Source of the DNA: Pseudaminobacter soli (ex Zhang et al. 2022)
GTDB lineage: Bacteria > Pseudomonadota > Alphaproteobacteria > Rhizobiales > Rhizobiaceae
Direction: 5' to 3'
Assembly: GCF_014595955.1 (NCBI RefSeq)
Contig: NZ_JABVCF010000008.1
Span: forward strand, 186,001-250,000
Length of the DNA stretch: 64,000 nt
Of the stretch, positions 53,695 through 62,792 are shown piece by piece. The notes beneath the pieces were generated by a model, which was not told the origin of the DNA, made no database searches, and worked only from the letters and a program-made list of their open reading frames with translations. Each line of letters starts with the position of its first letter. Within the stretch, counting starts at the first letter, position 1. A program made the translations under genes and the position numbers.

Positions 53695-53854
53695 GAGCCT
53701 CTCATCGGCGATTCGTGTCGCGAACAGAAGCACCGTCACATTCCGATTAGCGCGCGAACTCCTGCGACTTAGCCGCTTCACACCATGATCACGCTTTTGG
53801 AAATGCGATCGCCCTTACGTTGGGGGCTTTGTTCTCCCGGCAGAATTCAAGGCC

Positions 53855-54304
53855 CTAACGCTCTTTCGCCTCGCGCCCCGATAGCTGGTCGATCGAGATC
53901 CGGAAGAACACGTGCGGCGATTGGTTCGAGACTGGCTGCGCGTCTGGCTTGAGCGCTCCCGGCTCCCACCAATTGGCGTGCTGACTGAGCAGCGACCAGG
54001 CGTGTTCGCGTTCCACCTTGTAACCGATCCGGTCGCGCAGTTCCTCGAAGCGGCCTTCGACCAGCACGCTTTGCCAGGCGCGGCCGGGCCCACTCAATTC
54101 CACCAGCATCGCTACCGCGGGATTGGCTCGCAGATATTCGATTTTCCGGCCGGGCAGTGAAAACGCGTAGAGATAGTTTCCGCCATAGGCATAGTAGATC
54201 GGCACAAGGTAGGGCCGGCCGTCGGAGGAGCACGCAAGGCGGCCCAGCCGGTTTGCCTCCAGGAGCTTCCTGCATTCCGGGCTGCTGAGACTCCGTACCC
54301 ACAT
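53855..54304 (-). CDS. Pyridoxamine 5'-phosphate oxidase-like flavin-binding protein
   Basis: A 149-residue single-domain split-barrel protein of the PPOX/FMN-binding superfamily, recognised from RLACSSDGRPYLVPIYYAYGGNYLYAFSLPGRKIEYLRANP. Members bind FMN, F420 or heme and reduce small substrates or act in stress. A perfect FNR/FixK box is centred about 90 bases upstream of the start, so expression is probably induced by low oxygen. It is not part of vitamin B6 synthesis by its size and sequence. Confidence 0.83.
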   Translation of the reverse strand: MWVRSLSSPECRKLLEANRLGRLACSSDGRPYLVPIYYAYGGNYLYAFSLPGRKIEYLRANPAVAMLVELSGPGRAWQSVLVEGRFEELRDRIGYKVEREHAWSLLSQHANWWEPGALKPDAQPVSNQSPHVFFRISIDQLSGREAKER

Positions 54305-54388
54305 ATTGTTTCCCTCACCTATGCGCTCGCATCGCCTCGGGGCCGAGCAGCGAGCAGGACTATGTGAGCGCCGAGGGTGTCACTCACA

Positions 54389-54402
54389 TTGATGTGGATC
54401 AA
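54389..54402. promoter_or_regulatory. FNR/FixK-type box upstream of the PPOX-like gene
   Basis: TTGATGTGGATCAA matches the TTGAT-N4-ATCAA consensus of FNR and FixK exactly. It lies 85 bases upstream of the start codon at 54304 on the minus strand, just beyond the stop of the hydrolase gene, a usual distance for class II activation with a 40-base leader. Confidence 0.85.
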
Positions 54403-54420
54403 GGTTCCGGGAGCGATCCA

Positions 54421-55476
54421 TCAGCAGTGGGCATCGATCCAGGAGAAGATGCTCGGCCAGACCCCGGCATGGGCTTCGCGCCCGACGAGCACGCCGACAT
54501 GCTGCAGACACACGCCTCTCTCGCCGGAGATCTTGATCATCTGGACGTCCTTGGCTCGGATGACGGACAGGAACGGCTCGACCGACGCGACTGGCGCGAT
54601 CTCGTCCGCTGTGTTCACGATCGCCAGCGTGGGCGCCGCAATTCGTTCGGGACCGACTGACACGCCATCCATCGTCAGCGCGCCGGAGCACAGGCGGTTT
54701 TCGCGGTAGAGCCAGTCGATGATCTGATGCACCAGCCGCCCCGGCAGGGGAACCTCGTCTAGCGCCCAGCGCTCCACTCGCGCATGGATTTCCAGCGCAT
54801 GACCGTCAGTGATGCTGAGCGCCGCGTCAATCATGCGCGACCAGATGAAAGTGTTGGGCGAGGCCAGCATGCTCATACAGGACAGAAGCGAGCCCGGAAA
54901 TGGATGGGTTTCGGTGAGATTCGCCGGGACCAGGCTGACCAGCGCATCACGGAAAGTGCTCCTTCCCGGCTGGAAGCAGAGGGGCGCAGAGAGAAGCACG
55001 AGACCACTGATGCTTTCGGGCGAGAAGGCCGCGTAGATGGCCGCAAGCGTGCCACCCAGCGAATGGCCGATCACGGGCGGTGCACTCGCCGCGCTGCCGG
55101 CAATCGCAGCGACACAATCATCGATGGCCCGCACGTAGTCTTCGAGACCTCGGTTGCCATGACGCTGCGAGGCCGGCTCCCACTCAAGCAGATAGACGTG
55201 CAGGCCGTGCCTAAGGCAGCAGCGGATCGCGCTCGCCGACGGAGCGAGGTCCCAGATATAGGGGCGCTTGATGGGAGCGGCGATAACCAGGAGCGATGCC
55301 GCCCGGTCGCGGCCTCCATAGTCGCGAAGACGCCAGAACGGCGCTGCGGAAACCACCTGATACGGGCATTCGCGAGCGGCGAGACCCAGCGCGTCAAAAG
55401 CATTGCCGTGAGCGCGGCGCAGGCTGTCGGCCAGCTCGAACTGAACTCTGCGCAACGAATCCAGCGCTTGCCACAT
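54421..55476 (-). CDS. PhaC-related alpha/beta hydrolase with Ser nucleophile
   Basis: A 351-residue alpha/beta hydrolase whose layout follows class I/III poly(3-hydroxyalkanoate) synthases: ASLLVIAAPIKRPYIWDL, GLHVYLLEWEP, then the nucleophile elbow GHSLGGTLAAI at about residue 138. PHA synthases have Cys in that elbow (GxCxG); here it is Ser as in lipases, so polymer synthesis is doubtful and an esterase, depolymerase or acyltransferase role is more likely. Asp near ADEIAP and His near the C-terminus (LQHVGV) complete a triad. It is divergent from the HPF-CSD gene across two FNR-like boxes. Confidence 0.8.
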   Translation of the reverse strand: MWQALDSLRRVQFELADSLRRAHGNAFDALGLAARECPYQVVSAAPFWRLRDYGGRDRAASLLVIAAPIKRPYIWDLAPSASAIRCCLRHGLHVYLLEWEPASQRHGNRGLEDYVRAIDDCVAAIAGSAASAPPVIGHSLGGTLAAIYAAFSPESISGLVLLSAPLCFQPGRSTFRDALVSLVPANLTETHPFPGSLLSCMSMLASPNTFIWSRMIDAALSITDGHALEIHARVERWALDEVPLPGRLVHQIIDWLYRENRLCSGALTMDGVSVGPERIAAPTLAIVNTADEIAPVASVEPFLSVIRAKDVQMIKISGERGVCLQHVGVLVGREAHAGVWPSIFSWIDAHC

Positions 55477-55536
55477 AGTGCGGCCCAGCCATGTTCCTCA
55501 CACGCAGCTTTGTGCCCCTTCCGGCCAGCATCATGT

Positions 55537-55550
55537 TTGATCGGCATCAA
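55537..55550. promoter_or_regulatory. FNR/FixK-type box between the PhaC-like hydrolase and the HPF-CSD gene
   Basis: TTGATCGGCATCAA is a perfect TTGAT-N4-ATCAA palindrome, 61 bases upstream of the hydrolase start at 55476 on the minus strand. At that distance it would centre near -40 of a promoter with a short leader. Confidence 0.85.
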
Positions 55551-55608
55551 TGTGCACTCACCATCGGCGGGCGACCACCAGGTTCAATTGGAGCTCCGCC
55601 AAAGGGCT

Positions 55609-55622
55609 TTGACGCGCGTCAA
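55609..55622. promoter_or_regulatory. Second FNR/FixK-like palindrome, facing the HPF-CSD gene
   Basis: TTGACGCGCGTCAA is a perfect 14-base palindrome of the TTGAC-N4-GTCAA form, a common variant of the CRP/FNR-family site (also used by Dnr/NnrR-type regulators). It lies 56 bases before the HPF-CSD start at 55678, while the other box serves the opposite direction. Confidence 0.75.
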
Positions 55623-55677
55623 TGCTACGCGCACGGGACCGAGTCACACGCTCGATATTTGAGGCGAGAACAGAGCC

Positions 55678-56229
55678 ATGCAGATTGAGCCTCAGATCCG
55701 GTTCCGGGGAATGGAGCCGTCTCCCTCCGTCGAGGAAGTCGTGCGGGAACGCATAGAGCGCCTGACCCGCTTCCATGATCGCATCACCTCGTGCAGCGTG
55801 GTGATCGAGGCGCCGCACAGGCACGGCAGGAAGGGCAGGCTCTATCAGGTCCTGGTGGATGTGACGGTGCCCGGCAAGGAGATCGTCACAGGTAAGGGAG
55901 AGGATCGGAACCGAGCGCATGAAGACGTCTATGTCACAATTCGCGACAGCTTCGATGCTGCCCAACGCCAACTCGAGGACCTCGTCCGCAAGAAGAGTGG
56001 CCATCGTGTGAAACCGCATCCGCAGGTCCTACGTGGCAGGATCACGCGGCTTATGCCGACAGAAGGGTACGGCTTCATCCAGGCGCAGGACGGCCGGGAA
56101 TTCTTCTTTCGGCGCGAGAGTATGGCCACCGACACGGGTTGGGCTGGCCTCGCCGAGGGAAGCGAGGTCCGCTTCTCCGAGCATGAAGGCGACAAGGGCC
56201 CGCACGCCTCCAGCGTCGAGCCAATGTGA
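55678..56229 (+). CDS. Ribosome hibernation factor domain fused to a cold-shock domain
   Basis: A 183-residue fusion. Residues 1-105 form an HPF/YfiA (S30AE) domain (RFRGMEPSPSVEEVVRERIERLTRF and the acidic and basic helix pattern of the family), which binds the ribosomal decoding region in stationary phase. Residues 118-183 form a cold-shock-like domain (RGRITRLMPTEGYGFIQAQDGREFFFRRESM). It lies downstream of a FNR-like palindrome, so it is probably a low-oxygen-induced ribosome protection or translation factor. It is distinct from the long HPF type, whose C-terminal domain is a dimerisation domain. Confidence 0.9.
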   Translation: MQIEPQIRFRGMEPSPSVEEVVRERIERLTRFHDRITSCSVVIEAPHRHGRKGRLYQVLVDVTVPGKEIVTGKGEDRNRAHEDVYVTIRDSFDAAQRQLEDLVRKKSGHRVKPHPQVLRGRITRLMPTEGYGFIQAQDGREFFFRRESMATDTGWAGLAEGSEVRFSEHEGDKGPHASSVEPM

Positions 56230-56297
56230 GAGGAGCCGGCGCCCCCGGTCAGCGCGGGATGTCTTGTAGTCGAAATTGCCCTCTATAAAATGGACAA

Positions 56298-57398
56298 ATG
56301 AGGATCTTCCTGTGCGGGGACGTCATGACCGGCCGAGGCATCGACCAGATCATGCCTCGTGCCTGCGACCCTGTTCTCTACGAACCTCACATGCGCTCGG
56401 CGCTCGGCTATCTGGCCCTGGCAGAACGCGCGTCGGGCGAGATCCCTCGGCCGGCGTCCTTCGAATATGTCTGGGGCGATGCGCTGGACGTCATCGCGGC
56501 CCGCAGGCCCGACTTCCGGATCATCAATCTCGAGACCAGCATCACCGACGACGGGACACACGAGCCGAAGGGTATAAACTATCGGATGCATCCCGGTAAC
56601 ATCGGCTGCATCACCGCTGCAGAGATCGATTGCTGCGTGCTCGCCAACAACCACGTGCTTGATTGGGGGGTAAGCGGTCTTCTGGACACGCTTGCCGCGC
56701 TGCAGCCTGCGGGAGTGACGGTGGCCGGCGCCGGTGTCGATCGGAATGCAGCGGCGGCCCCGGCGTTACTCCAAGGCAGCGCCGGCCGGCTGCTCGTGTT
56801 CGCCTTTGCATACTCCTCGAGCGGTGTTCCCGATCATTGGGCGGCGAAACCGGCGCGGCCAGGAGTGAACTTCCTCAGGAGCTTGGGCCCGGGTTCCGGC
56901 ACCAAGATCGCGGCCGACATCGAAGCCTGGAGGCAGCCGGGCGACCTCGTCCTCGTCTCGCTGCATTGGGGACCGAATTGGGGCTACGACATACCTCAGC
57001 TTCATCAGGCATTCGCACGCGAACTGATCGACCGCGCCCGCGTGGACATTGTGCATGGCCATTCGTCCCATCACCCTCTGGCGATCGAGGTGCATGCCGG
57101 GAAGCTGATCCTGTATGGCTGCGGCGACTTCATCAACGACTATGAAGGGATCTCTGGATACGCGGAGTATCGCCCAAATCTCGTCCTCGCCTACTTCGTC
57201 GAGCTTGATCCTCGCGGCCGCCTTCTTGCGCTGGAACTTGCTCCCTTCCGACTACAGCGGTTCCAACTCGTTCGAGCATCGCCCTCGGAAACTGCCTGGC
57301 TTTGCCGCGTCCTGGACCGGGAATGCCGCCGCTTCCGCGGGCATATGCGAATGGGAGATTCGGGACTGCGGCTCCTGTCCGAGAATGAAGGTGGGTGA
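56298..57398 (+). CDS. CapA-family metallophosphatase-like protein
   Basis: A 366-residue CapA/PgsA-family protein. The domain opens with IFLCGDVMTGRGIDQIM and has the metal-ligand blocks NLETSIT, LANNHVLDWG, SLHWGPNWGY and HGHSSHHPLAIEV followed by YGCGDFINDYEG. The name comes from poly-gamma-glutamate capsule synthesis, but many stand-alone members have other, unknown roles. No signal peptide is visible, so this one appears cytoplasmic. It follows the HPF-CSD gene by 68 bases with no evident ribosome-binding site. Confidence 0.88.
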   Translation: MRIFLCGDVMTGRGIDQIMPRACDPVLYEPHMRSALGYLALAERASGEIPRPASFEYVWGDALDVIAARRPDFRIINLETSITDDGTHEPKGINYRMHPGNIGCITAAEIDCCVLANNHVLDWGVSGLLDTLAALQPAGVTVAGAGVDRNAAAAPALLQGSAGRLLVFAFAYSSSGVPDHWAAKPARPGVNFLRSLGPGSGTKIAADIEAWRQPGDLVLVSLHWGPNWGYDIPQLHQAFARELIDRARVDIVHGHSSHHPLAIEVHAGKLILYGCGDFINDYEGISGYAEYRPNLVLAYFVELDPRGRLLALELAPFRLQRFQLVRASPSETAWLCRVLDRECRRFRGHMRMGDSGLRLLSENEGG

Positions 57399-57442
57399 GC
57401 CGCTGGTCGCGCTTCCACCAGGCGCGGCCAGCGGCGCTGCGC

Positions 57443-57931
57443 TCAGATCTCCTGCGCGCCACGAATGCGCGCGAACGTCTTTTGGCCGGAGGGACCAAAC
57501 AGGAAGACCTCGTAGTCTTCGGGCGTGACGCCTGGAAAATCCATGCCGGGAGAGCCGGCGGGCATTCCGGGAACCGCAAGACCCGTGCCGGAGGGCCGCT
57601 CGGCCAGGAGGCGCTGGAGGGCCGAGACCGGCACATGCCCCTCTATGACATAGCCACCCACTTCGGCCGTATGGCAGGAGTAAAGCGCCGAGGGCACGCC
57701 AAGCCGCTGCTTGAGGCTGTCGAGATCGCCGGATTCAACTACTTTCAACGGAAATCCCGCAGCCCGGATATGCTCGGCCCAGCCGGTGCAGCAGCCGCAA
57801 TTCGGATCCTTTGTCACCGTCACCAGCGGCAAAGCGTCGGCGCGTCCCAATCCTGTCAGGGAAAACAGGCCCGGTATCGCAGCGGCGCCCACCAGAAGGG
57901 CACGACGGCTGATCGCATGGTTGTTTCGCAT
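57443..57931 (-). CDS. DUF411 metal-binding periplasmic protein
   Basis: A 162-residue DUF411 protein. A twin-arginine-like signal (SRRALLVGAAAIPGLFSL) is at residues 7-24. The mature domain has the thioredoxin-like metal motif TKDPNCGCCTGWAEH and LYSCHTAEVGGYVIEGHVP. DUF411 proteins are associated with copper resistance loci, and here it lies 173 bases from the Cu(I) ATPase gene on the same strand. An ATG eight codons upstream is an alternative start. Probable role: periplasmic copper binding or delivery, inferred. Confidence 0.88.
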   Translation of the reverse strand: MRNNHAISRRALLVGAAAIPGLFSLTGLGRADALPLVTVTKDPNCGCCTGWAEHIRAAGFPLKVVESGDLDSLKQRLGVPSALYSCHTAEVGGYVIEGHVPVSALQRLLAERPSGTGLAVPGMPAGSPGMDFPGVTPEDYEVFLFGPSGQKTFARIRGAQEI

Positions 57932-58104
57932 CGTTGTTTCTCGCTTTACGAACACTGCCGCCGACGATTTCAGCGGCCCAAGTGGGCTCCCCCGCCGGGT
58001 TACTGGAGCATACTATCCTGCCTTTTTCAGTCAGCCTTGCGGCAGCGCAAGGAACGAAGCGGTCCCGGAAAAAGACGCTGCCATACGGAGCCCACCGCAG
58101 CCTC

Positions 58105-60546
58105 CTACAATTTCGCGGCGCGAAGCCGGGAAGCGTTCGCGATGACGCTCACCGAAGACAGCGCCATGGCGGCGGCCGCTATGATCGGTGACAGGAGAAT
58201 GCCGAAGGTCGGGTAGAGCACACCAGCCGCCACGGGGACCCCCAGCGCATTGTAGATGAAGGCGAAGAACAGGTTTTGCCGGATGTTGCCCATCACCGCT
58301 TGCGAGAGCCGGCGCGCCCGCACGATACCGGTCAGATCGCCCTTGAGCAGGGTAACGCCGGCGCTTTCCATCGCCACGTCGGTACCGGTGCCCATGGCGA
58401 TGCCGACATCGGCGGCCGCGAGCGCAGGGGCGTCATTGACGCCATCGCCCGCCATCGCCACGACGCGGCCGGCGGCCTTGTGCTGCTGCACCACCGCACT
58501 CTTCTGATCCGGCAGCACCTCGGCCTCGACCTCGTCGATCCCGAGTTGCCGGGCGACGGCTTGCGCAGTTGTCAGGTTGTCGCCGGTGAGCATGACGATC
58601 CGTATGCCCTGCGCCTTCAGCGCGGCCAGCGCTTCCGGCGTAGAGGCCTTCACCGGGTCCGCTATGGCGAGGATCGCCGCCGCCTGCCCGTCGACGCCCA
58701 TGAAGATGGCCGTCGCTCCGTTTTTGCGCAGTTCGTCCGCTTCCTCGGTGAGCGGGCCGACATCGACGCCCTGCTCGGCAAGGAAGCGGGCGTTGCCGAG
58801 AGCGATGCGCTTGGCTTCGACGGTTCCGAGTGCGCCCTTGCCGGTGGGCGAGTCGAAATCAGCCACAGGTGCGATCGCGATCCCGCGTTCTTCGGCGGCG
58901 CGGACGATGGCGAGGGCGAGCGGATGCTCGCTCGCCCGCTCCACACTCGCGGCAAGGCGCAGGGCTTCCGCCTCCGTAAAACCAGACGCCGGAACGATGG
59001 CCGTGACGGCGGGCCGACCTTCGGTGAGCGTTCCCGTCTTGTCGACGACAAGCGTGTCGACCTTCTCCATGTGCTCGAGCGCCTCGGCGTTCTTGATGAG
59101 AACACCTGCGTGCGCGCCGCGCCCGACGCCGACCATGATCGACATCGGCGTCGCAAGCCCGAGCGCGCAGGGACAGGCGATGATGAGAACGGAAACCGCC
59201 GCGACAAGACCGAACGAGAAACGCGGCTCCGGACCCCAAATCGACCAGGCGACGAATGCAAGCACAGCGACGACGATCACCGCCGGAACGAACCAGCCCG
59301 ACACCTGGTCGGCGAGACGCTGGATCGGCGCGCGGCTGCGCTGAGCCTCAGCGACAAGCTGAACGATCTGAGACAGCATGGTGTCGCGGCCGACCTTCTT
59401 CGCCTCGATGACGAGCGCGCCGGATTGATTCATCGTCCCCCCGATCGCCTTCAAGCCGACCTCCTTGGTCACCGGCATTGACTCGCCCGTTACCATCGAC
59501 TCGTCGACGGCGCTGCGGCCTTCGAGGACTTCGCCGTCGACGGGGACCTTCTCGCCGGGCCGAACGCGAAGGCGATCGCCGACATGAACCGCGTCAAGCT
59601 GCACCTCTTCCTCGGTACCGTCGTCCCGAATGCGCCGGGCGGTCTTCGGGGCGAGGTCGAGTAGCGCGCGGATCGCGCCGCTGGTGCTCTCGCGCGCCCG
59701 AAGTTCCAGCACCTGCCCGAGCAGAACCAGAACCGTGATGACGGCAGCAGCCTCGAAGTAAACCGCGACGGAGCCGTCCGCTTGTCGAAAGGCATCAGGG
59801 AAGATGCCGGGCGCGACCGTCGCCACGATGCTGTAGATCCATGCCGCACCCGTACCCATCGCGATCAGGGTGAACATGTTGAGATTGCGGGTGACGAGCG
59901 ATTGCCAGCCGCGCTGGAAGAAAGGCCAGCCCGCCCAGAGGACGACGGGTGTTGCAAACACCAGTTGCAACCAGTTGGAGGTCCCCTGGCCGATATAGTG
60001 GTTCAGACCGAGAAAATGCCCACCCATCTCGAGGATGACCACCGGTATCGCCAACGCCAGCCCGATCCAGAAGCGGCGCCTCATGTCGATCAATTCAAGA
60101 TTGGGCTCCGCATCGACGCTGACCAGCACAGGCTCCAGCGCCATGCCGCAGATCGGACATGATCCCGGCCCCACCTGCCGGACTTCCGGATGCATGGGAC
60201 AGGTATAGACGGTGCCGGGCGGTGCCTCTTCGATCGGCCCGCCCTTTTCCGAGACGTATTTTTCCGGATCCGCCGTAAACTTCGTCCGGCAGCCATCGGA
60301 ACAGAAGTACCAGGTCTTTGCGCCATATGTTGCCCGATGGTGCGTCGTGTGCGGATCGACCATCATGCCGCAAACCGGATCCTTGACGCGATGGCCGCCT
60401 TCGACCGGAGCGGCCGCGCCGGCTTGCTCGTGATGATTGCCTGAGTGGTCAGGCCCGTGATGAGGATGGCTTGCAGGATGCCGATGTTCGGGGCTGCGCG
60501 AGCCGGCAGCATGGAGAGAAGTCTGAATTTTGCCCTTGCCCATCAT
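58105..60546 (-). CDS. copA: Cu(I)-exporting P-type ATPase with YHS and heavy-metal-binding domains
   Basis: An 813-residue P1B-type ATPase. A His-rich N-terminus (residues 20-52) is followed by a YHS domain (54-98, DPVCGMMVD with FCSDGC) and an HMBD zinc-ribbon-like domain (113-140, [15 protein letters not shown]) instead of HMA repeats. The core has TGES, the CPC metal site in [20 protein letters not shown] phosphorylation site, HP motif and [20 protein letters not shown]. The Tyr-Asn in the seventh helix and Met-x-x-Ser-Ser in the eighth are the Cu(I) signature. It is preceded by a CueR-type operator and followed by the DUF411 gene. Cytoplasmic copper efflux is the likely role. Confidence 0.92.
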   Translation of the reverse strand: MMGKGKIQTSLHAAGSRSPEHRHPASHPHHGPDHSGNHHEQAGAAAPVEGGHRVKDPVCGMMVDPHTTHHRATYGAKTWYFCSDGCRTKFTADPEKYVSEKGGPIEEAPPGTVYTCPMHPEVRQVGPGSCPICGMALEPVLVSVDAEPNLELIDMRRRFWIGLALAIPVVILEMGGHFLGLNHYIGQGTSNWLQLVFATPVVLWAGWPFFQRGWQSLVTRNLNMFTLIAMGTGAAWIYSIVATVAPGIFPDAFRQADGSVAVYFEAAAVITVLVLLGQVLELRARESTSGAIRALLDLAPKTARRIRDDGTEEEVQLDAVHVGDRLRVRPGEKVPVDGEVLEGRSAVDESMVTGESMPVTKEVGLKAIGGTMNQSGALVIEAKKVGRDTMLSQIVQLVAEAQRSRAPIQRLADQVSGWFVPAVIVVAVLAFVAWSIWGPEPRFSFGLVAAVSVLIIACPCALGLATPMSIMVGVGRGAHAGVLIKNAEALEHMEKVDTLVVDKTGTLTEGRPAVTAIVPASGFTEAEALRLAASVERASEHPLALAIVRAAEERGIAIAPVADFDSPTGKGALGTVEAKRIALGNARFLAEQGVDVGPLTEEADELRKNGATAIFMGVDGQAAAILAIADPVKASTPEALAALKAQGIRIVMLTGDNLTTAQAVARQLGIDEVEAEVLPDQKSAVVQQHKAAGRVVAMAGDGVNDAPALAAADVGIAMGTGTDVAMESAGVTLLKGDLTGIVRARRLSQAVMGNIRQNLFFAFIYNALGVPVAAGVLYPTFGILLSPIIAAAAMALSSVSVIANASRLRAAKL

Positions 60547-60581
60547 ACACCTCGTCCGGAAATCGCTCGCATGCCTTCTGC

Positions 60582-60605
60582 ACCTTCCCGCCGCTGGAAG
60601 GTCAA
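60582..60605 (-). promoter_or_regulatory. CueR/MerR-type operator and -35 element of copA
   Basis: On the minus strand TTGACC (-35, positions 60600-60605) leads into the inverted repeat ACCTTCC-N7-GGAAGGT (60582-60602), the core of CueR-regulated promoters with a lengthened spacer. The copA start is 36 bases downstream. A clear -10 is not visible. No cueR gene is in the window. Confidence 0.75.
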
Positions 60606-60647
60606 GGGGGATGTCGCGAGGCGGTGCCGGTGTGCCGTTGCCGCAGC

Positions 60648-60661
60648 GTGATACGCATCAC
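60648..60661. promoter_or_regulatory. CRP/FNR-family palindrome between copA and the TIM-barrel gene
   Basis: GTGATACGCATCAC is a perfect palindrome with the TGAT-N4-ATCA core of FNR sites but G and C at the outer positions; it can also be read as a CRP-like GTGA-N6-TCAC. It lies 102 bases upstream of copA and 159 bases upstream of the plus-strand gene at 60820, in a 273-base spacer without other genes. Confidence 0.5.
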
Positions 60662-60819
60662 ATTGGTTCGGAAACGTTCTAAAATCTGCTTGGCTGCAGA
60701 GGGCGTGGGAAACCACGATAGCGCTCAGGAACCTGCCACAAAGCCCACCGCCGGGGTGTTCTCCTTGCTACCTCATGACATTCGTGAGAACCGTAAGCGA
60801 GTTGACGGTATCGGACCAC

Positions 60820-61803
60820 ATGACCTTTTCGCGCTTCGCCACCCGGCTCAATTCCTTCGCCTCCGCGCCGCAGCTTTTCTGGCCAGACCTGAATGGAAAG
60901 CCGACGATGATGCAGATGGCCGAGCGAGCGGCGAGCGCCAAGGGCCTGACCGACCTCGATCTCAACTATCCGGACCACGTCTCAGATGATCCGGCGGCGA
61001 TTGCCCGGCGCATCGGCGACTTCGGCCTTTCGATCAACGGCCTGGCGATGCGCTACTACACCAATTCGGCCTTCAAGCTCGGCGCCTTCACCAATCCCGA
61101 CAGAGCGGTGAGGCAGGAAGCGATCGATCTCACGAAGCGGGGAATTGATGCCGCGCGCGCGATGGGCGCCGACCTCATGACCATCTGGCTCGGCCAGGAC
61201 GGGTTCGACTACAATTTTCAGCTCGACTACGAGCGCGCCTGGGATCTGGAGATCGAAGGCATACGCGCCGTCGCCGAGCACGATCCGAGCTGTCGCATCA
61301 GCATCGAGTACAAGCCGGACGAGCCCCGCGCCCACAGCCTGCTCCGGGATGCCGCGACGACGCTGCTCGCCATAGCCGAAGCCGGCGCGCCGAACCTCGG
61401 CGTGACGATCGATTTTGCCCATTCCCTCTATGCCGGCGAACAGCCGGCCTTCGCCGCGCATCTCATCCATCGCCGCAGCCGGCTGTTCGGCGTCCACCTC
61501 AACGACGGCTACGGCAAGCGAGACGACGGGCTCATGGTCGGTGCGGTGCACCTGCGTTCCACGCTCGAACTGCTGCGCCAGATCCGCCGTGACGGCTATG
61601 ACGGCGCGCTCTATTTCGACACCTTCCCGGACGCCAGCGGCCTCGACCCCGTGGCGGAGTGCGAGGCCAACATCGCCACCGTCCAGCGCCTGCTCGCGAT
61701 CGCCGATCGGCTGGACGGGGACAACAGGCTCGCCGACGCATTCGAGCGGCAGGACGCGGTCGTCAGCCAACGGATCGTCAACGAAGCGCTGATCGGCGCC
61801 TGA
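60820..61803 (+). CDS. Sugar phosphate isomerase/epimerase-like TIM-barrel protein
   Basis: A 327-residue xylose-isomerase-like TIM barrel (AP endonuclease family 2 fold). Metal-ligand positions are visible in SIEYKPDEPR, GVTIDFAHSL, LFGVHLNDGYG and ALYFDTFPD, with Glu, Asp, His and Asp in strand order. Such proteins isomerise keto- and aldo-sugars or inositol derivatives. The ATG at 60820 begins the conserved sequence; an in-frame ATG at 60775 is possible. It is followed after 37 bases by a PfkB kinase, suggesting isomerisation followed by phosphorylation of a sugar. Confidence 0.8.
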   Translation: MTFSRFATRLNSFASAPQLFWPDLNGKPTMMQMAERAASAKGLTDLDLNYPDHVSDDPAAIARRIGDFGLSINGLAMRYYTNSAFKLGAFTNPDRAVRQEAIDLTKRGIDAARAMGADLMTIWLGQDGFDYNFQLDYERAWDLEIEGIRAVAEHDPSCRISIEYKPDEPRAHSLLRDAATTLLAIAEAGAPNLGVTIDFAHSLYAGEQPAFAAHLIHRRSRLFGVHLNDGYGKRDDGLMVGAVHLRSTLELLRQIRRDGYDGALYFDTFPDASGLDPVAECEANIATVQRLLAIADRLDGDNRLADAFERQDAVVSQRIVNEALIGA

Positions 61804-61840
61804 CCAGGGCGATGGGAATGACCTTCAAGTCACGCTCCCC

Positions 61841-62740
61841 ATGAGCACGTCCGAAAAGCCAGTCATCGTCGTGGTCGGGAGCCTGCACTACGACATCATG
61901 GTGGACGCCCCGGACCGGCCCCGGAAAGGCGAAACCATCACCGGCTTTTCCTGGCGCCCGAAGTTCGGGGGCAAAGGCGGAAACCAGGCAGTCGCGGCGG
62001 CGGGGGCTGGTGCCGAGGTTCGCATGGTCGGCGCAGTCGGCGATGAAGATTTCGGGCGTTTCCTGCTGGACCGGCTGGTCGCCGGCGGTGTCGACGCCTC
62101 GCATGTGACCAGACTGCCGGAAGTGGGGTCCGGGATGAGCGTTGCGATCTCGGATTCTGGAGGCGACTACGGCGCGGTGATCGTGTCGGGATCGAACCTC
62201 CTCCTCGATCCCGCCGTTCTCGCCGACCCGGCCCTATGGTCCAGCGCCAAGGCGCTAATCCTCCAGAACGAGATGCCGAATGCAGTCAACATCGCGGCGG
62301 CGCGTGCGGCCCGGGCCGCTGGGGTTTTGGTCTGCCTCAACGCAGCACCCTCTCGTCCTCTGCCGGAAAAGTTGACAGCCTTAATCGACCTGCTCGTGGT
62401 GAACGCCATCGAGGCGGAGCAGCTAGGCGGGTTGCGCGTGACAGACCTTCCGTCCGCAGCGGATGCAGCCAGGGCGCTGGCGGAACGCTTCCCAGCCGTC
62501 GTCGTCACGGCAGGAGAGGATGGCGTGGCCGGGATGCGACGCGGCGCCCATCCGGTGATGCTGCCGGCCCTTCCGGTGACGCTTGTCAGCACCCATGGAG
62601 CCGGCGACGTGTTCGTTGGCACGCTCGTGTCGCGCCTCGCGGCGGGACACTCCTTCGACGACTGCTTGCGCTCTGCCAACGAGGCCGCCGCAATCCACGT
62701 CTCGACCACGCCGCTGGCGGAGAGGAAGTTTTTGCCCTGA
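61841..62740 (+). CDS. PfkB-family carbohydrate kinase (ribokinase-like)
   Basis: A 299-residue ribokinase-family sugar kinase. PfkB signature 1 is visible as GGKGGNQAVAAAGAGAEVRMVGAVG at residues 44-68, and signature 2 as STHGAGDVFVGTLVSRLAAG, with the catalytic Asp in GAGD. The NxxE ATP/metal motif is NAIEAEQLGG. The length is that of ribokinases. It is probably cotranscribed with the upstream isomerase gene. The sugar is not known. Confidence 0.87.
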   Translation: MSTSEKPVIVVVGSLHYDIMVDAPDRPRKGETITGFSWRPKFGGKGGNQAVAAAGAGAEVRMVGAVGDEDFGRFLLDRLVAGGVDASHVTRLPEVGSGMSVAISDSGGDYGAVIVSGSNLLLDPAVLADPALWSSAKALILQNEMPNAVNIAAARAARAAGVLVCLNAAPSRPLPEKLTALIDLLVVNAIEAEQLGGLRVTDLPSAADAARALAERFPAVVVTAGEDGVAGMRRGAHPVMLPALPVTLVSTHGAGDVFVGTLVSRLAAGHSFDDCLRSANEAAAIHVSTTPLAERKFLP

Positions 62741-62792
62741 AACAACGCTTTCCGTCGTCCGGAACTTCGCCGCTCAGACGCCTGCGATGCAG

